From positions 4,402,001-4,466,000 of the forward strand of contig NZ_CP043959.1 of the NCBI RefSeq assembly GCF_008632955.1: a stretch of 64,000 nucleotides of DNA. Direction: 5' to 3'. Shown in pieces: positions 16,545 to 25,293 of this stretch. The notes under the pieces were generated by a model. That model ran no database searches. It saw nothing but the letters and a program-made list of their open reading frames with translations, and was not told the DNA's origin. The position numbers were made by a program, and so were the translations under genes. Position 1 is the stretch's first letter; each line of letters starts with the position of its first letter. Source of the DNA: Streptomyces tendae (GTDB lineage Bacteria; Actinomycetota; Actinomycetes; Streptomycetales; Streptomycetaceae).

Positions 16545-17531
16545 ATGGAACGGCGGGAGCACCGCGTCGGCATTCTGGTCTTCGACGGGATGAAGATGCT
16601 GGACCTGTCCGGTCCCGCGGAGGTCTTCAGCGAGGCCAACCGCTTCGGTGCCGGCTACCGGCTGAGTCTCGTCTCGGTCGGCGGGAAGTCCGTGCGCTCC
16701 TCGATCGGTGTCCAGGTGCCCGTCGACGCGGACGCCTCGGACGCCCCCGCCTTCGACACCCTGCTGGTGGTCGGCGGTGACGCGCTGCCCACCTTCCCCG
16801 TCGACCCCGGTCTCGGCGCGGCCGCGGCGGACCTGGCCCCGCGGGCGGGCCGGGTCGCCTCGATCTGCACCGGCGCGTTCGTGCTCGGAGCGGCCGGTCT
16901 GCTCGACGGCAGACGGGCCACCACGCACTGGCAGCACACCGCGCTGCTCGCACGGCGCCACCCGGAGGCCCGTGTGGAACCCGACGCGATCTTCGTCAGG
17001 GACGGCACCACGTACACCTCTGCCGGGGTCACCGCGGGCATCGACCTGGCGCTGGCCCTGGTGGAGGACGACCACGGGCCCGACCTGACGCGCGACGTCG
17101 CCCGGTCACTGGTGGTGTACATGCAGCGGGCGGGCGGACAGTCGCAGTTCTCCGCCTCGCTCCAGGGTCCGGCACCGCAGACCCCGGTGCTCCGGCTCGT
17201 GCAGGACGCGGTGCAGGCGGATCCGACGGCCGACCACAGCCTGAAGGCGCTCGCGGCGCGCGTCCGGGTGAGTCCCCGGCATCTGACCCGGATGTTCCGG
17301 GCGGAACTGGACACCACCCCGATGAAGTACGTGGAACTGATCCGCTTCGACCTGGCGAAGGCCCTGCTGGACGCGGGCCGCAACGCCACGGAGGCGGCGG
17401 CCCTGTCGGGATTCCCCAGCTACGAGAGCCTGCGCCGCGCCTTCGCACGCCATCTCGGCCTGTCCCCGACCCGGTACCGGCAGCGCTTCTCGACCACCGG
17501 AGCGGACGGGCCGCGCGGCCCGCGTACGTGA
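16545..17531 (+). CDS. GlxA-type regulator (DJ-1/PfpI domain plus AraC helix-turn-helix)
   Basis: 328 residues from the ATG at 16545 (GGAG 9 nt upstream). The N-terminal DJ-1/PfpI domain (residues 1-190) begins HRVGILVFDGMKMLDLSGPAEVF and has VASICTGAFVLGAAGLLDGRRATTHW with the conserved Cys. The C-terminal AraC domain (about 210-320) shows two helix-turn-helix units: SLKALAARVRVSPRHLTRMFR and ATEAAALSGFPSYESLRRAF. Followed after 120 bp by the HD-domain gene in the same direction, a plausible target. Confidence 0.9.
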   Translation: MERREHRVGILVFDGMKMLDLSGPAEVFSEANRFGAGYRLSLVSVGGKSVRSSIGVQVPVDADASDAPAFDTLLVVGGDALPTFPVDPGLGAAAADLAPRAGRVASICTGAFVLGAAGLLDGRRATTHWQHTALLARRHPEARVEPDAIFVRDGTTYTSAGVTAGIDLALALVEDDHGPDLTRDVARSLVVYMQRAGGQSQFSASLQGPAPQTPVLRLVQDAVQADPTADHSLKALAARVRVSPRHLTRMFRAELDTTPMKYVELIRFDLAKALLDAGRNATEAAALSGFPSYESLRRAFARHLGLSPTRYRQRFSTTGADGPRGPRT

Positions 17532-17651
17532 CGGCCCAGGCCTTCCGGGTGTCCGTTTCCGAGGGGTTGTCGGCCGTCCCCGAGCGGACGCGGAGGCCCG
17601 GGGGCCGCAGGGTGGAGGTGCAGAGGTCACCACCAGCCCCAGGAGGCAGTC

Positions 17652-18290
17652 ATGAGTGAGACGATCGCCGGAATCACGGTCCCCGACAGCAAGCTGGCGC
17701 AGGCCGCCACCGATCTGATCCGCGACACCACGCCGCCGCTGATCTTCCACCACTCCCGCCGGGTGTTCCTCTTCGGCAGTCTGCAGGCGGCGGCGCGCGG
17801 ACTGCGGCCCGACCCGGAACTGCTCTACGTGGCGGCCATGTTCCACGACACCGGTCTGGTGGCGCCGTACCGCAGCGACGACCAGCGGTTCGAGATGGAC
17901 GGCGCGGACCAGGCACGCGCGTTCCTGCTGAGCCACGGGCTGTCCGAGGGGGACGCCGAGAAGGTGTGGACGGCCGTCGCGCTGCACACGACCCCGGAGG
18001 TGCCCTACAAGCTGGCGCCGGAGATCGCGGCCACGACGGCGGGTGTGGAGACGGACGTGCTGGGCCTGCACCTGGACAACGTCACGGCCGCCCAGATCGA
18101 CGAGGTCACCGCGGCCCACCCGCGCCCGGACTTCAAGCGCCAGATCCTCCAGGCGTTCACCGACGGCTTCAAGCACCGCCCGGACACCACCTTCGGCACG
18201 GTGAACGCGGACGTGCTGGAGCACTTCGTGCCGGGCTTCCGCCGCACCGACTTCGTGGAGGTCATCCAGAACTCGGCCTGGCCCGAGTAG
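17652..18290 (+). CDS. HD-domain metal-dependent hydrolase (cyanamide-hydratase-like)
   Basis: 212 residues. HD metal ligands are visible: HHSRR (His33/34), MFHDTGL (His65-Asp66) and ALHTTPE (His112). The order HHSRRVFLFG...YVAAMFHDTGL resembles the Ddi2/Ddi3-like cyanamide hydratase group and other HD hydrolases. Cytoplasmic. Start after AGGAGG at 17641-17646. Its neighbour upstream is a GlxA-type regulator, a family that often controls nitrile, isonitrile or amine metabolism, which fits but does not prove a nitrogen-compound substrate. Confidence 0.85.
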   Translation: MSETIAGITVPDSKLAQAATDLIRDTTPPLIFHHSRRVFLFGSLQAAARGLRPDPELLYVAAMFHDTGLVAPYRSDDQRFEMDGADQARAFLLSHGLSEGDAEKVWTAVALHTTPEVPYKLAPEIAATTAGVETDVLGLHLDNVTAAQIDEVTAAHPRPDFKRQILQAFTDGFKHRPDTTFGTVNADVLEHFVPGFRRTDFVEVIQNSAWPE

Positions 18291-18296
18291 GCGCCC

Positions 18297-18596
18297 TCAC
18301 TGCCGCGCGTAGGTGAGGCAGTCGACCTGCTCCTGCTCGTACCCGACGGAGATGGCCGGTGCGTGGCATTCCAGCCCCGAGTTGTGGCGGCAGTCGGCCA
18401 TCTTGCACGCGCCGACCCGGCCGGTGGTCGACGGTTCGCCGCCCTCCAGGTCGGCGCCCATGAAGGTGTCACAGACGGGGCTGTCGAGGTCCCCCACGGT
18501 GATCGCCGCGGCGCGGCAGGCGTGGTCGTGGTTGTAGGCGCAGCTCTCGGCGGCGCATTCGCTGATGACGGGCAGTTGCATGACGGGTGCTGCCAT
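18297..18596 (-). CDS. DUF1540 cysteine-rich protein
   Basis: 99 residues with two DUF1540 repeats. Each reads Cys-x4-Cys-x-(Y/H)N-x4-Cys-x-A-x2-I-x-V followed by a fourth Cys, giving eight Cys in all, enough for two metal sites. The first repeat contains SCAYNHDHAC and the second DCRHNSGLEC. The ATG at 18596 has GGAAAGGG upstream. Function unknown; metal binding is inferred from the Cys spacing only. Confidence 0.82.
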   Translation of the reverse strand: MAAPVMQLPVISECAAESCAYNHDHACRAAAITVGDLDSPVCDTFMGADLEGGEPSTTGRVGACKMADCRHNSGLECHAPAISVGYEQEQVDCLTYARQ

Positions 18597-18969
18597 GATC
18601 GATCGCCCTTTCCGTGATCTCGTACGGATCGGTCGCCGTGGTGGTGGCCGGCTCGGGCCGCGGTACGCCACCGTCACGGTCGGCGGGCTTGGGGCGGCGG
18701 GGTCCGTCCGAGCCGGCGGCTCGCGCAACGCTCCCTTCCTGTCTTCCACTGTCCGCGACGGCAGGTGCCGGCGCACGTCGGCGGGGCGCGCGTGCCTTGA
18801 GCAGCGCGGGGAGCAAGGGAAGCGGCGCCGCGAGGGATCGGCGCCGCTCCGTCACACAACACCATCTCGCGCACGCCGCCGCCGCGAGAGATCCGACCGG
18901 TCCCCCTGCCCCGGGACGACCGTCCCCCGTGCCGGGCCGAACGGCCCTCGGAACGGGTGAGCGGGACAC
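18597..18969. other. intergenic region without a recognised gene
   Basis: 373 bp between the DUF1540 gene and the end of the GntR gene. Apart from the hairpin at 18821-18848 I see no ORF with a ribosome site, no tRNA-like fold and no repeat. Confidence 0.5.
18821..18848. terminator. hairpin downstream of the GntR gene
   Basis: AGCGGCGCC, a 10-nt loop, then GGCGCCGCT: a perfect 9-bp stem about 120 bp past the GntR stop. No T-tract. Terminator role is likely but not certain. Confidence 0.4.
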
Positions 18970-19686
18970 TCAGCCGTCGTCGTCCGGCAGGCCGGGCGAC
19001 CGGGCGATCTCCTGGCCGGCGGCCTCGATGACGGCCAGCACGGCGGCCGCCGCCGCGTCGGGGTCGCGGGCCTCGACGGCCTCCACGACGGCGCGGTGGC
19101 CCGGCAGCGAGCCCTCCACCGCGCCCGGTGTCTGGGTGCTGATCACGAAGCTGTGCTGCAGCGCGATCTCCACGGCACGGCCCAGCGAGCCGAGCAGACG
19201 GTTGCCGCCCGCGTCGAGCAGGGCCCGGTGGAAGACGATGTCCGCCTCGACGTAACCGGCGCGGCCGGGGGACGCCGCAGCGGCCTCCATGGCGGCGAGC
19301 GCGTCGTACAGGACGCGCACGTCCTCGGGGCCCGCCCGCTCGGCGGCGAGGCGGGCCGCCTCGGGCTCGACGATCCGCCGCAGTTCGCCCGTGTCACGCA
19401 GCAGGGCCGCCGCGTCCTCGGCCTGCTTCCAGCGCAGGACGTCGGGATCCAGGTGGTTCCAGTGCTCCGGGGGCAGCACGCGCGTGCCGGTGCGCGGACG
19501 TACGTGCAGCATCCCCTTGGCCACCAGCGACTTGACCGCCTCCCGCAGCACCCCCCGGCTGACACCGATAGCGGCCGCGAGGGCGTCCTCCACCGGCAGC
19601 GGGTCGCCCGGCCCCCACGCGCCGCCCACGATGCGCCGGCCGAGCTCGTCCACCACGCGCTGATGCATGGTCGGGAACTTCGTCAT
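18970..19686 (-). CDS. GntR/FadR-family regulator of the pentonate genes
   Basis: 238 residues from the ATG at 19686, chosen because it has GGAG close upstream; an in-frame ATG at 19713 would add nine residues. Winged helix (about 5-75): HQRVVDELGRRIVGGAWGPGDPLPVE and GVSRGVLREAVKSLVAKGML. FCD ligand domain follows, with the metal-binding His pattern in ADIVFHRALLDAGGN and PGHRAVVEAV. Divergent from the IlvD/Edd gene. The short palindrome at 19720-19734 in between is the probable operator; a sugar acid is the probable inducer. Confidence 0.88.
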   Translation of the reverse strand: MTKFPTMHQRVVDELGRRIVGGAWGPGDPLPVEDALAAAIGVSRGVLREAVKSLVAKGMLHVRPRTGTRVLPPEHWNHLDPDVLRWKQAEDAAALLRDTGELRRIVEPEAARLAAERAGPEDVRVLYDALAAMEAAAASPGRAGYVEADIVFHRALLDAGGNRLLGSLGRAVEIALQHSFVISTQTPGAVEGSLPGHRAVVEAVEARDPDAAAAAVLAVIEAAGQEIARSPGLPDDDG

Positions 19687-19719
19687 GATCTCCGCTCGCC
19701 CTCTGGACGCCATTCATCG

Positions 19720-19734
19720 AATCATTTAATGATT
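19720..19734. promoter_or_regulatory. GntR operator candidate
   Basis: AATCATT-T-AATGATT, a perfect 7+1+7 palindrome, AT-rich in a GC-rich setting, located between the divergent GntR and IlvD/Edd genes and immediately upstream of both. FadR-subfamily proteins bind short AT-rich palindromes of this size. Confidence 0.65.
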
Positions 19735-19819
19735 GAGCGCCAGGGTAGCGGGGCCGCGCCCCGCGACGCCCCCTCGCACAGCGGACGACCGACGACGCCG
19801 GAGCCACGGGAGTGAGTAC

Positions 19820-21556
19820 ATGACCGACGACCGGAGCACGGACCGCCGCAGTCAGGCATGGTTCGGCGCCACGGGGCGCAGCGGGATGCTGTACCGCTCC
19901 TGGATGCGCAACCAGGGCTTCGGACACGAGGTGTTCGACGGGCGTCCCGTCATCGGCATCGCGACCAGCGCCTCCGAACTCGCCCCGTGCAACGCCCATC
20001 TGACCCGCGTCGCCGAGGCGGTCAAGCGCGGGGTGTGGCAGGCGGGCGGCTTTCCGCTGCAGTTCCCCACCATGGCCACCGGCGAGACGCTGATGCGCCC
20101 CACCGCCATGCTGTACCGCAACCTCATGGCCATGGAGGTCGAGGAGCTGATCCGGGCCAACCCGCTCGACGGTGTCGTCCTGCTGTCCGGCTGCGACAAG
20201 ACGACTCCCGCCATGCTCATGGGCGCCGCGAGTGTCGACCTGCCCGCGGTCATGGTCACCGGCGGGCCGATGCTGAACGGCAAGTACCGGGGCCAGGACG
20301 TGGGTTCGGGCACGCATGTGTGGAAGTTCGAGGAGGACCTGAAGACCGGTCGGATGACCGAGGAGGAGTGCTTCTTCGCCGAGGGATGCATGGCGCGCTC
20401 CAACGGGCACTGCATGACGATGGGCACCGCCTCGACGATGGCCTGTGTGGCCGAGGCGCTCGGCATGCAGCTGCCGGGCTCGGCGGCCTGGCCGGCCGTC
20501 GACTCGCGCCGGATGGAGACCGCGCAGGCGGCCGGCCGGCGCATCGTGGCCATGGTGGAGGAGGAGTTGCGGCCCTCGCGGATCCTGACCCGTGAGGCCT
20601 TCGAGAACGCCGTCCGCGTGAACGCGGCCATCGGCGGCTCCACCAACGCCGTCATCCACCTCACCGCCCTCGCCGGGCGCGTCGGAGTGAAGCTGGACCT
20701 GGGGGACTTCGACGAGCTGGTCCGCGCGGTGCCGACCCTGGTGAACCTGATGCCGAGCGGCACGTACCTCATGGAGGACTTCTGTTACGCGGGCGGACTG
20801 CCCGCCGTCATGGCCGAACTCCTCGGCGGCGGGCTGCTGCACGGGGAGCCGGTCACCGTCACCGGACGCACGGTCGCCGAGAACACCGACGGCGCCGAGC
20901 GCGTCGACTCCGACGTCATCACCCCCCTCGACGCCCCCTTCCAGCCGGCCGGCACCGGCATCGCCGTCCTGCGCGGCAACCTGTGCCCCGACGGGGCCGT
21001 GATCAAGCAGTCGGCCGCGTCACCGCATCTGCTCACCCACCGCGGCCCCGCCCGTGTCTTCGACTCCCCCGAGGCGTACCACGCGGTCGCCGACGACCCG
21101 GACCTCGACGTCGACGAGAACACCGTCGTCGTCATCCGCAACGCCGGTCCCAAGGGCTACCCCGGCATGCCCGAGGTCTCCAACGTGCCGCTGCCCGCCA
21201 AGCTGCTGAAGGCCGGCGTCACCGACATGGTGCGCGTCTGCGACGGGCGGATGAGCGGCACCGGCTACGGGACGGTGGTCCTGCACGTGGCGCCGGAGGC
21301 CGCCGTCGGCGGACCGCTCGCCCTGGTGCGCGACGGGGACCCCGTCGTCCTCGACGTCCCCCGCCGCACCCTGCGCCTGGACGTGGACGACGCGGAACTC
21401 GCCCGACGCCGGCAGGAGTGGACGCCGCCCGCCGAGCGGTACGCCGGCGGCTACACCTGGCTGTACACCCAGCACGTCGAACAGGCCGACCGGGGCGCCG
21501 ACTTCGGGTTCCTGCGCGGCAGCCGCGGACACGAGGTCCCCCGCGACTCCCACTGA
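19820..21556 (+). CDS. IlvD/Edd-family sugar-acid (pentonate) dehydratase
   Basis: 578 residues, usual for the family. Three Cys suited to hold the Fe-S cluster are present: APCNAHL (Cys57), SGCDKTTPA (Cys125) and GHCMTMGTAST (Cys198), spaced as in structurally known pentonate dehydratases of the group. The Mg-binding ECFFAEGCMARS region precedes the third. It removes water from an aldonate to give a 2-keto-3-deoxy acid. With the FAH-fold enzyme next door the substrate is most likely D-xylonate or L-arabinonate. Start after GGGAG. Confidence 0.9.
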   Translation: MTDDRSTDRRSQAWFGATGRSGMLYRSWMRNQGFGHEVFDGRPVIGIATSASELAPCNAHLTRVAEAVKRGVWQAGGFPLQFPTMATGETLMRPTAMLYRNLMAMEVEELIRANPLDGVVLLSGCDKTTPAMLMGAASVDLPAVMVTGGPMLNGKYRGQDVGSGTHVWKFEEDLKTGRMTEEECFFAEGCMARSNGHCMTMGTASTMACVAEALGMQLPGSAAWPAVDSRRMETAQAAGRRIVAMVEEELRPSRILTREAFENAVRVNAAIGGSTNAVIHLTALAGRVGVKLDLGDFDELVRAVPTLVNLMPSGTYLMEDFCYAGGLPAVMAELLGGGLLHGEPVTVTGRTVAENTDGAERVDSDVITPLDAPFQPAGTGIAVLRGNLCPDGAVIKQSAASPHLLTHRGPARVFDSPEAYHAVADDPDLDVDENTVVVIRNAGPKGYPGMPEVSNVPLPAKLLKAGVTDMVRVCDGRMSGTGYGTVVLHVAPEAAVGGPLALVRDGDPVVLDVPRRTLRLDVDDAELARRRQEWTPPAERYAGGYTWLYTQHVEQADRGADFGFLRGSRGHEVPRDSH

Positions 21557-21590
21557 GCCGGCCCTCTCGTCTTCCAGGAGTGCATCGACC

Positions 21591-22814
21591 GTGGAATCCA
21601 CACCCGCGCGCCCCCGTCCGCACCTCACCGCCGGCTCCGTCCTTCCCGAGGACGCCGGCCGGGCCGCCCTCGTCGCACGCGTCCACGACCCGGACGGGGA
21701 CGGACCGTGCGTGGCCGCGGTGCGCGGCGAGCACGTCGTCGACCTGACGTCCCTCGCCCCCACCGTCTCCGACCTCATGGAGCGCGAGGACGCGGCGCGG
21801 GTCGTCCGCGAGGCCGACGGGGGACGCGTCTGGCGTCTGGACGACCTGCTCGGCGCGCCGCCGGGCCGCCGGGACGTGCCGCATCTGCTCGCCCCCGTCG
21901 ACCTCCAGGTGATCAAGGCGGCGGGCGTCACCTTCGCCCGGAGCCTGCTGGAGCGGGTCATCGAGGAGCGGACGGGAGGTGACCCGGCGCAGGCCGCGAG
22001 GGTGCGCGCGCACCTCGGGCAGGTGGTGGGCGGCAGGCTGGACGGCATCCGTCCCGGATCACCGGAGGCGGTCAAGGTCAAGGAGCTGCTCGTCGCCGAG
22101 GGGCTGTGGTCGCAGTACCTGGAGGTCGGGATCGGTCCGGACCCGGAGGTGTTCACCAAGGCCCCCGTGCTGTCCGCGGTCGGCACCGGCGCCGACATCG
22201 GCGTACTGCGGGCCTCCGTGTGGAACAACCCCGAACCGGAGGCGGTCCTCGTCGTGGACGCGCACGGCCGGGTGCGCGGCGTGACGCTGGGCAACGACGT
22301 CAATCTCCGCGACATCGAGGGGCGCAGCGCGCTGCTGCTGTCCCGCGCGAAGGACAACAACGCCTCCTGCGCCATCGGCCCGTTCGTCCGGGTGCTCGAC
22401 GGGGACTTCGGCCTCGACGCCGTCCGCGGGCTCGACATCGACCTGCGGGTCGAGGGTGCGAACGGTTACGTCCTGCGGGGCAGCAGTTCCCTGCGCGAGA
22501 TCAGCCGTGACGTCCTGGACCTGGTGGCCGCCACGCACGGCGCACACCATCAGTATCCGGACGGTTTCGTGCTGTTCACCGGCACGCTGTTCGCGCCGAC
22601 CGAGGACCGGCACGCGCCCGGCGCGGGCTTCACCCACGCCTACGGCGACGTCGTACGGATCTCCAGCCCGCGGCTCGGCGCCCTGGTGAACACCGTCGTC
22701 CCGAGCGAGGAGGCCGCGCCGTGGACGTTCGGCGTGGGCGCGCTGATGCGCAGCCTCGCCCGGCGCGGCCTGCTGCGGGACTCTCCCGGCGGGCCGGGGT
22801 GCGCGGGCCCCTGA
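21591..22814 (+). CDS. FAH-family protein, probable 2-keto-3-deoxy-pentonate dehydratase
   Basis: 407 residues from a GTG with AGGAG 11 nt upstream. The N-terminal 100 residues are variable; the FAH core begins at VIKAAGVTFARSLLERVIEER. Metal and substrate motifs visible: the acidic VWNNPEPEAVLVV (paired Glu ligands), LGNDVNLRDIEGRSALLLSRAKDNNASCAIGPFV and GTLFAPTEDR. This order matches XylX/KdaD-like dehydratases, which convert 2-keto-3-deoxy-pentonate to alpha-ketoglutarate semialdehyde. It lies 35 bp behind the dehydratase, giving two consecutive steps of the Weimberg pathway. Confidence 0.82.
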   Translation: MESTPARPRPHLTAGSVLPEDAGRAALVARVHDPDGDGPCVAAVRGEHVVDLTSLAPTVSDLMEREDAARVVREADGGRVWRLDDLLGAPPGRRDVPHLLAPVDLQVIKAAGVTFARSLLERVIEERTGGDPAQAARVRAHLGQVVGGRLDGIRPGSPEAVKVKELLVAEGLWSQYLEVGIGPDPEVFTKAPVLSAVGTGADIGVLRASVWNNPEPEAVLVVDAHGRVRGVTLGNDVNLRDIEGRSALLLSRAKDNNASCAIGPFVRVLDGDFGLDAVRGLDIDLRVEGANGYVLRGSSSLREISRDVLDLVAATHGAHHQYPDGFVLFTGTLFAPTEDRHAPGAGFTHAYGDVVRISSPRLGALVNTVVPSEEAAPWTFGVGALMRSLARRGLLRDSPGGPGCAGP

Positions 22815-22833
22815 CGTGCGCCGCGCACCCCGG
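22794..22833. terminator. bidirectional terminator hairpin
   Basis: CCGGGGTGCGCG (22794-22805) pairs perfectly with CGCGCACCCCGG (22822-22833). It spans the end of the FAH-family gene and reaches almost to the stop of the convergent beta-xylosidase gene, so it can serve both. Confidence 0.75.
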
Positions 22834-22835
22834 GG

Positions 22836-25214
22836 TCAGCCGGCGAGCGGCTCCTGGACGATCGTGGCGTGGAGCCGCCGCGTGTGGTCCACCTGGCGCT
22901 CCGCCCCGGTCAGCGTGACCCGGGCGGTCAGGCGCGGGTCGGCGCTGGACGCGGCCAGCCGTAGTTCCAGTTCGCCCGGTTCGACGACGCGCCGGCCGTC
23001 GCGCCCGGTGAAGGAGGCGAGGTCGGCCGGGACCGTGACGCCCAGACGCCGGGCCTCCCCCACCTCCAGGGCGACCCGGGTGTAGCCGATGAGGCGCTGC
23101 ACGGGCTGGACGACGGAGGCGACCGGGTCGTGCAGATACAGCTGCACGACCTCGGTCCCGGACCGCCCCCCGGTGTTCCGGACGGTGAACGAGAGGGCGA
23201 ACTCGCCCTCGGTGGTGGCTTCCCGCACCTCCACGGTCAGGTCGGTCCAGTCGAACCGCGTGTAGGACAGTCCGTGGCCGAAGGGGAACGCGGGGGTCGG
23301 GTCCATGCTGGACACCTTGCTGGCGTGCGCGAGCCGCGCCCCGAGGTAGGTGCCCGGCTGGGTGCCCGGACCCCGTGGTATGCCGACCGGGAGGCGTCCG
23401 GAGGGGTTGACCCGGCCGCTGATCACCCCGGCGATCGCGCGCGTGCCCTCCTCGCCCGGGAAGAAGGACTGCACGATCGCCGCGGACTCCCGGGCCGCGC
23501 GGCCGAGGGCGTACGGGCGCCCCGCCAGCAGTACGGTCACCACGGGCGTGTCCAGGTCGAGCAGGGTGTCGAGCAGGTGCTGCTGCGCGCCGGGCAGCGC
23601 CAGCGTCTCGACGTCGCAGCCCTCGCCGCTGGTACCCCGCCCGAAGAGTCCCGCGCGGTCGCCGAGCACCACCAGGGCGATGTCGGCCTCGCGCGCCAGC
23701 CGCGCCGCCTCGTCGAGACCGGAGAGGTCCCCGTCGTCGACGCCGGTGCCGCGGGCGTGGGTGATCTCGGCGTCGGGGAACTCGGCGGCGAGCGTGTCGC
23801 GCAGGGTGGGCAGCTCGATGCCGAGGGGGGTGCCGGGGTGGCGGACGCCGATGTGCTGGGGGAAGGAGTAGCAGCCGAGGACGGCGGCGGCCTCGTCGGC
23901 GTTGGGGCCGATCAGGGCGATGCGGCGGGGCCGTTGAAGCGGCAGCGTGCCGTCGTTGCCGAGCAGGACGACCGCTTCCTCGGCGAGCGTGCGGGCCAGC
24001 GCGCGGTTCTCCGGGCCGTCCAGGTCGATCCGGCCGCGCAGGGCCTCCGGGTCGTCCTGGTCCGTCGCGCCGAGGGCGGCGGGGACGGGGTTCCAGTCCG
24101 GGTCGAGCAGTCCGAGGGCGATCTTCTGGGTGAGCACCCGGCGTACGGCGCGGTCGACCAGCTTCTCCGGGACGCGGCCGTCGGCGACGGCCGCGGTCAG
24201 GGGCGCCCCGTAGGTCTTGACGTTGGGCAGTTCGACATCGATGCCCGCGTGCAGCGCCGTTCCGGCGGCCTCCGCCCAGTCGCCGGCGATGCCGTGCAGG
24301 GTCCTGAGGAAGGCGATGGCGAAGTAGTCGGCCACCACCGTGCCGTCGAAGCCCCAGGTGTCGCGCAGCAGGCCGGTGAGCAGGTCCTCGTCGGCGGCGG
24401 ACGGCATGCCGTCGGTGTCGGTGTAGGCGTTCATCACCGACCGGGCGCCGCCCTCGCCGATCGCCATCTCGAAGGGCGGCAGCAGCACGTCGGCGCGTTC
24501 GCGCGGACCCAGGGACGAGGGGGCGAGGTTGCGGCCGGCGCGGGAGGCGGAGTAGCCGGCGAAGTGCTTGAGGGTGGCGACGATCCCGGCGGACTCCAGG
24601 CCCTGGACGTAGGCGGTGCCGATGGTGGCGACGAGGTACGGGTCCTCGCCGATGGTCTCCTCCACACGTCCCCAGCGGGCGTCGCGGACGACGTCCAGCA
24701 CGGGGGCGAGACCCTGGTGGACACCGACGGCGCGCATGTCGCGGCCGATGGCGGCGGCCATGCGCCGCACCGTGTCCGGGTCGAAGGCGGCTCCCCAGGA
24801 CAGCGGGACGGGGTAGGCGGTGGCGCCCCAGGCGGCGAAGCCGGCCAGGCACTCGTCGTGCGCGAGTGCCGGGATGCCGAAGCGGTTGGAGGCGGCGATC
24901 CGGGCCTGTGTGCGGGCCAGGGAGAGCGCGCCCAGGGCGGGGTCGACGGGGACCGTGCCGAAGGGGCGGGTGAGCTGGCCCAGTCCGGTGGGCAGGAGCG
25001 CCTCGAGATCGACGGGCTCCTCCATCTCGTGCTGGTGCGGGGCGACCTCGCCGCCCTCGTCGGAGGCGCCCACCCACACTCCGTAGAGCTGGGCGGTCTT
25101 CTCCTCCAGGGTCATCGCGTCGATCAGCGCGTCGACGCGGGCGGTGACGGAGGCGGTGGGGTCGTTCCAGAGCGGGAGTGCGGAGGTGTTCTCCGCGGCC
25201 ACGTCGGCGTTCAC
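22836..25214 (-). CDS. bxlA: GH3 beta-xylosidase/beta-glucosidase, intracellular
   Basis: 792 residues, no signal peptide. The GH3 barrel is in the first 350 residues: PLSWGAAFDPD, RWGRVEETIGEDPYL, ATLKHFAGYSASRAGRN (Lys216-His217) and the nucleophile Asp296 in TVVADYFAI. The alpha/beta sandwich follows from about residue 400 (RIALIGPNADEAAAVLGCYS, GDRAGLFGRGTSGEGCD) and a fibronectin-III-like domain ends the protein (PFGHGLSYTRFDWTDL, SGTEVVQLYLHD). With the adjacent CUT1 transporter and LacI regulator it matches BxlA, which hydrolyses imported xylobiose; other beta-glycosides are possible. Confidence 0.88.
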   Translation of the reverse strand: MNADVAAENTSALPLWNDPTASVTARVDALIDAMTLEEKTAQLYGVWVGASDEGGEVAPHQHEMEEPVDLEALLPTGLGQLTRPFGTVPVDPALGALSLARTQARIAASNRFGIPALAHDECLAGFAAWGATAYPVPLSWGAAFDPDTVRRMAAAIGRDMRAVGVHQGLAPVLDVVRDARWGRVEETIGEDPYLVATIGTAYVQGLESAGIVATLKHFAGYSASRAGRNLAPSSLGPRERADVLLPPFEMAIGEGGARSVMNAYTDTDGMPSAADEDLLTGLLRDTWGFDGTVVADYFAIAFLRTLHGIAGDWAEAAGTALHAGIDVELPNVKTYGAPLTAAVADGRVPEKLVDRAVRRVLTQKIALGLLDPDWNPVPAALGATDQDDPEALRGRIDLDGPENRALARTLAEEAVVLLGNDGTLPLQRPRRIALIGPNADEAAAVLGCYSFPQHIGVRHPGTPLGIELPTLRDTLAAEFPDAEITHARGTGVDDGDLSGLDEAARLAREADIALVVLGDRAGLFGRGTSGEGCDVETLALPGAQQHLLDTLLDLDTPVVTVLLAGRPYALGRAARESAAIVQSFFPGEEGTRAIAGVISGRVNPSGRLPVGIPRGPGTQPGTYLGARLAHASKVSSMDPTPAFPFGHGLSYTRFDWTDLTVEVREATTEGEFALSFTVRNTGGRSGTEVVQLYLHDPVASVVQPVQRLIGYTRVALEVGEARRLGVTVPADLASFTGRDGRRVVEPGELELRLAASSADPRLTARVTLTGAERQVDHTRRLHATIVQEPLAG

Positions 25215-25293
25215 TTTCCTCCTCCGCCCGTCCGCCCCGTGACAGGGACGGTACGGGCGAGCCGGTGGACGGATGGGTGGGTGCCTGCGCCGG

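Noticed and set aside
22630..25077. 815-codon minus-strand frame
   Set aside because: Low-complexity Arg/Pro-rich sequence in another frame of the GH3 gene, which has all expected catalytic motifs.
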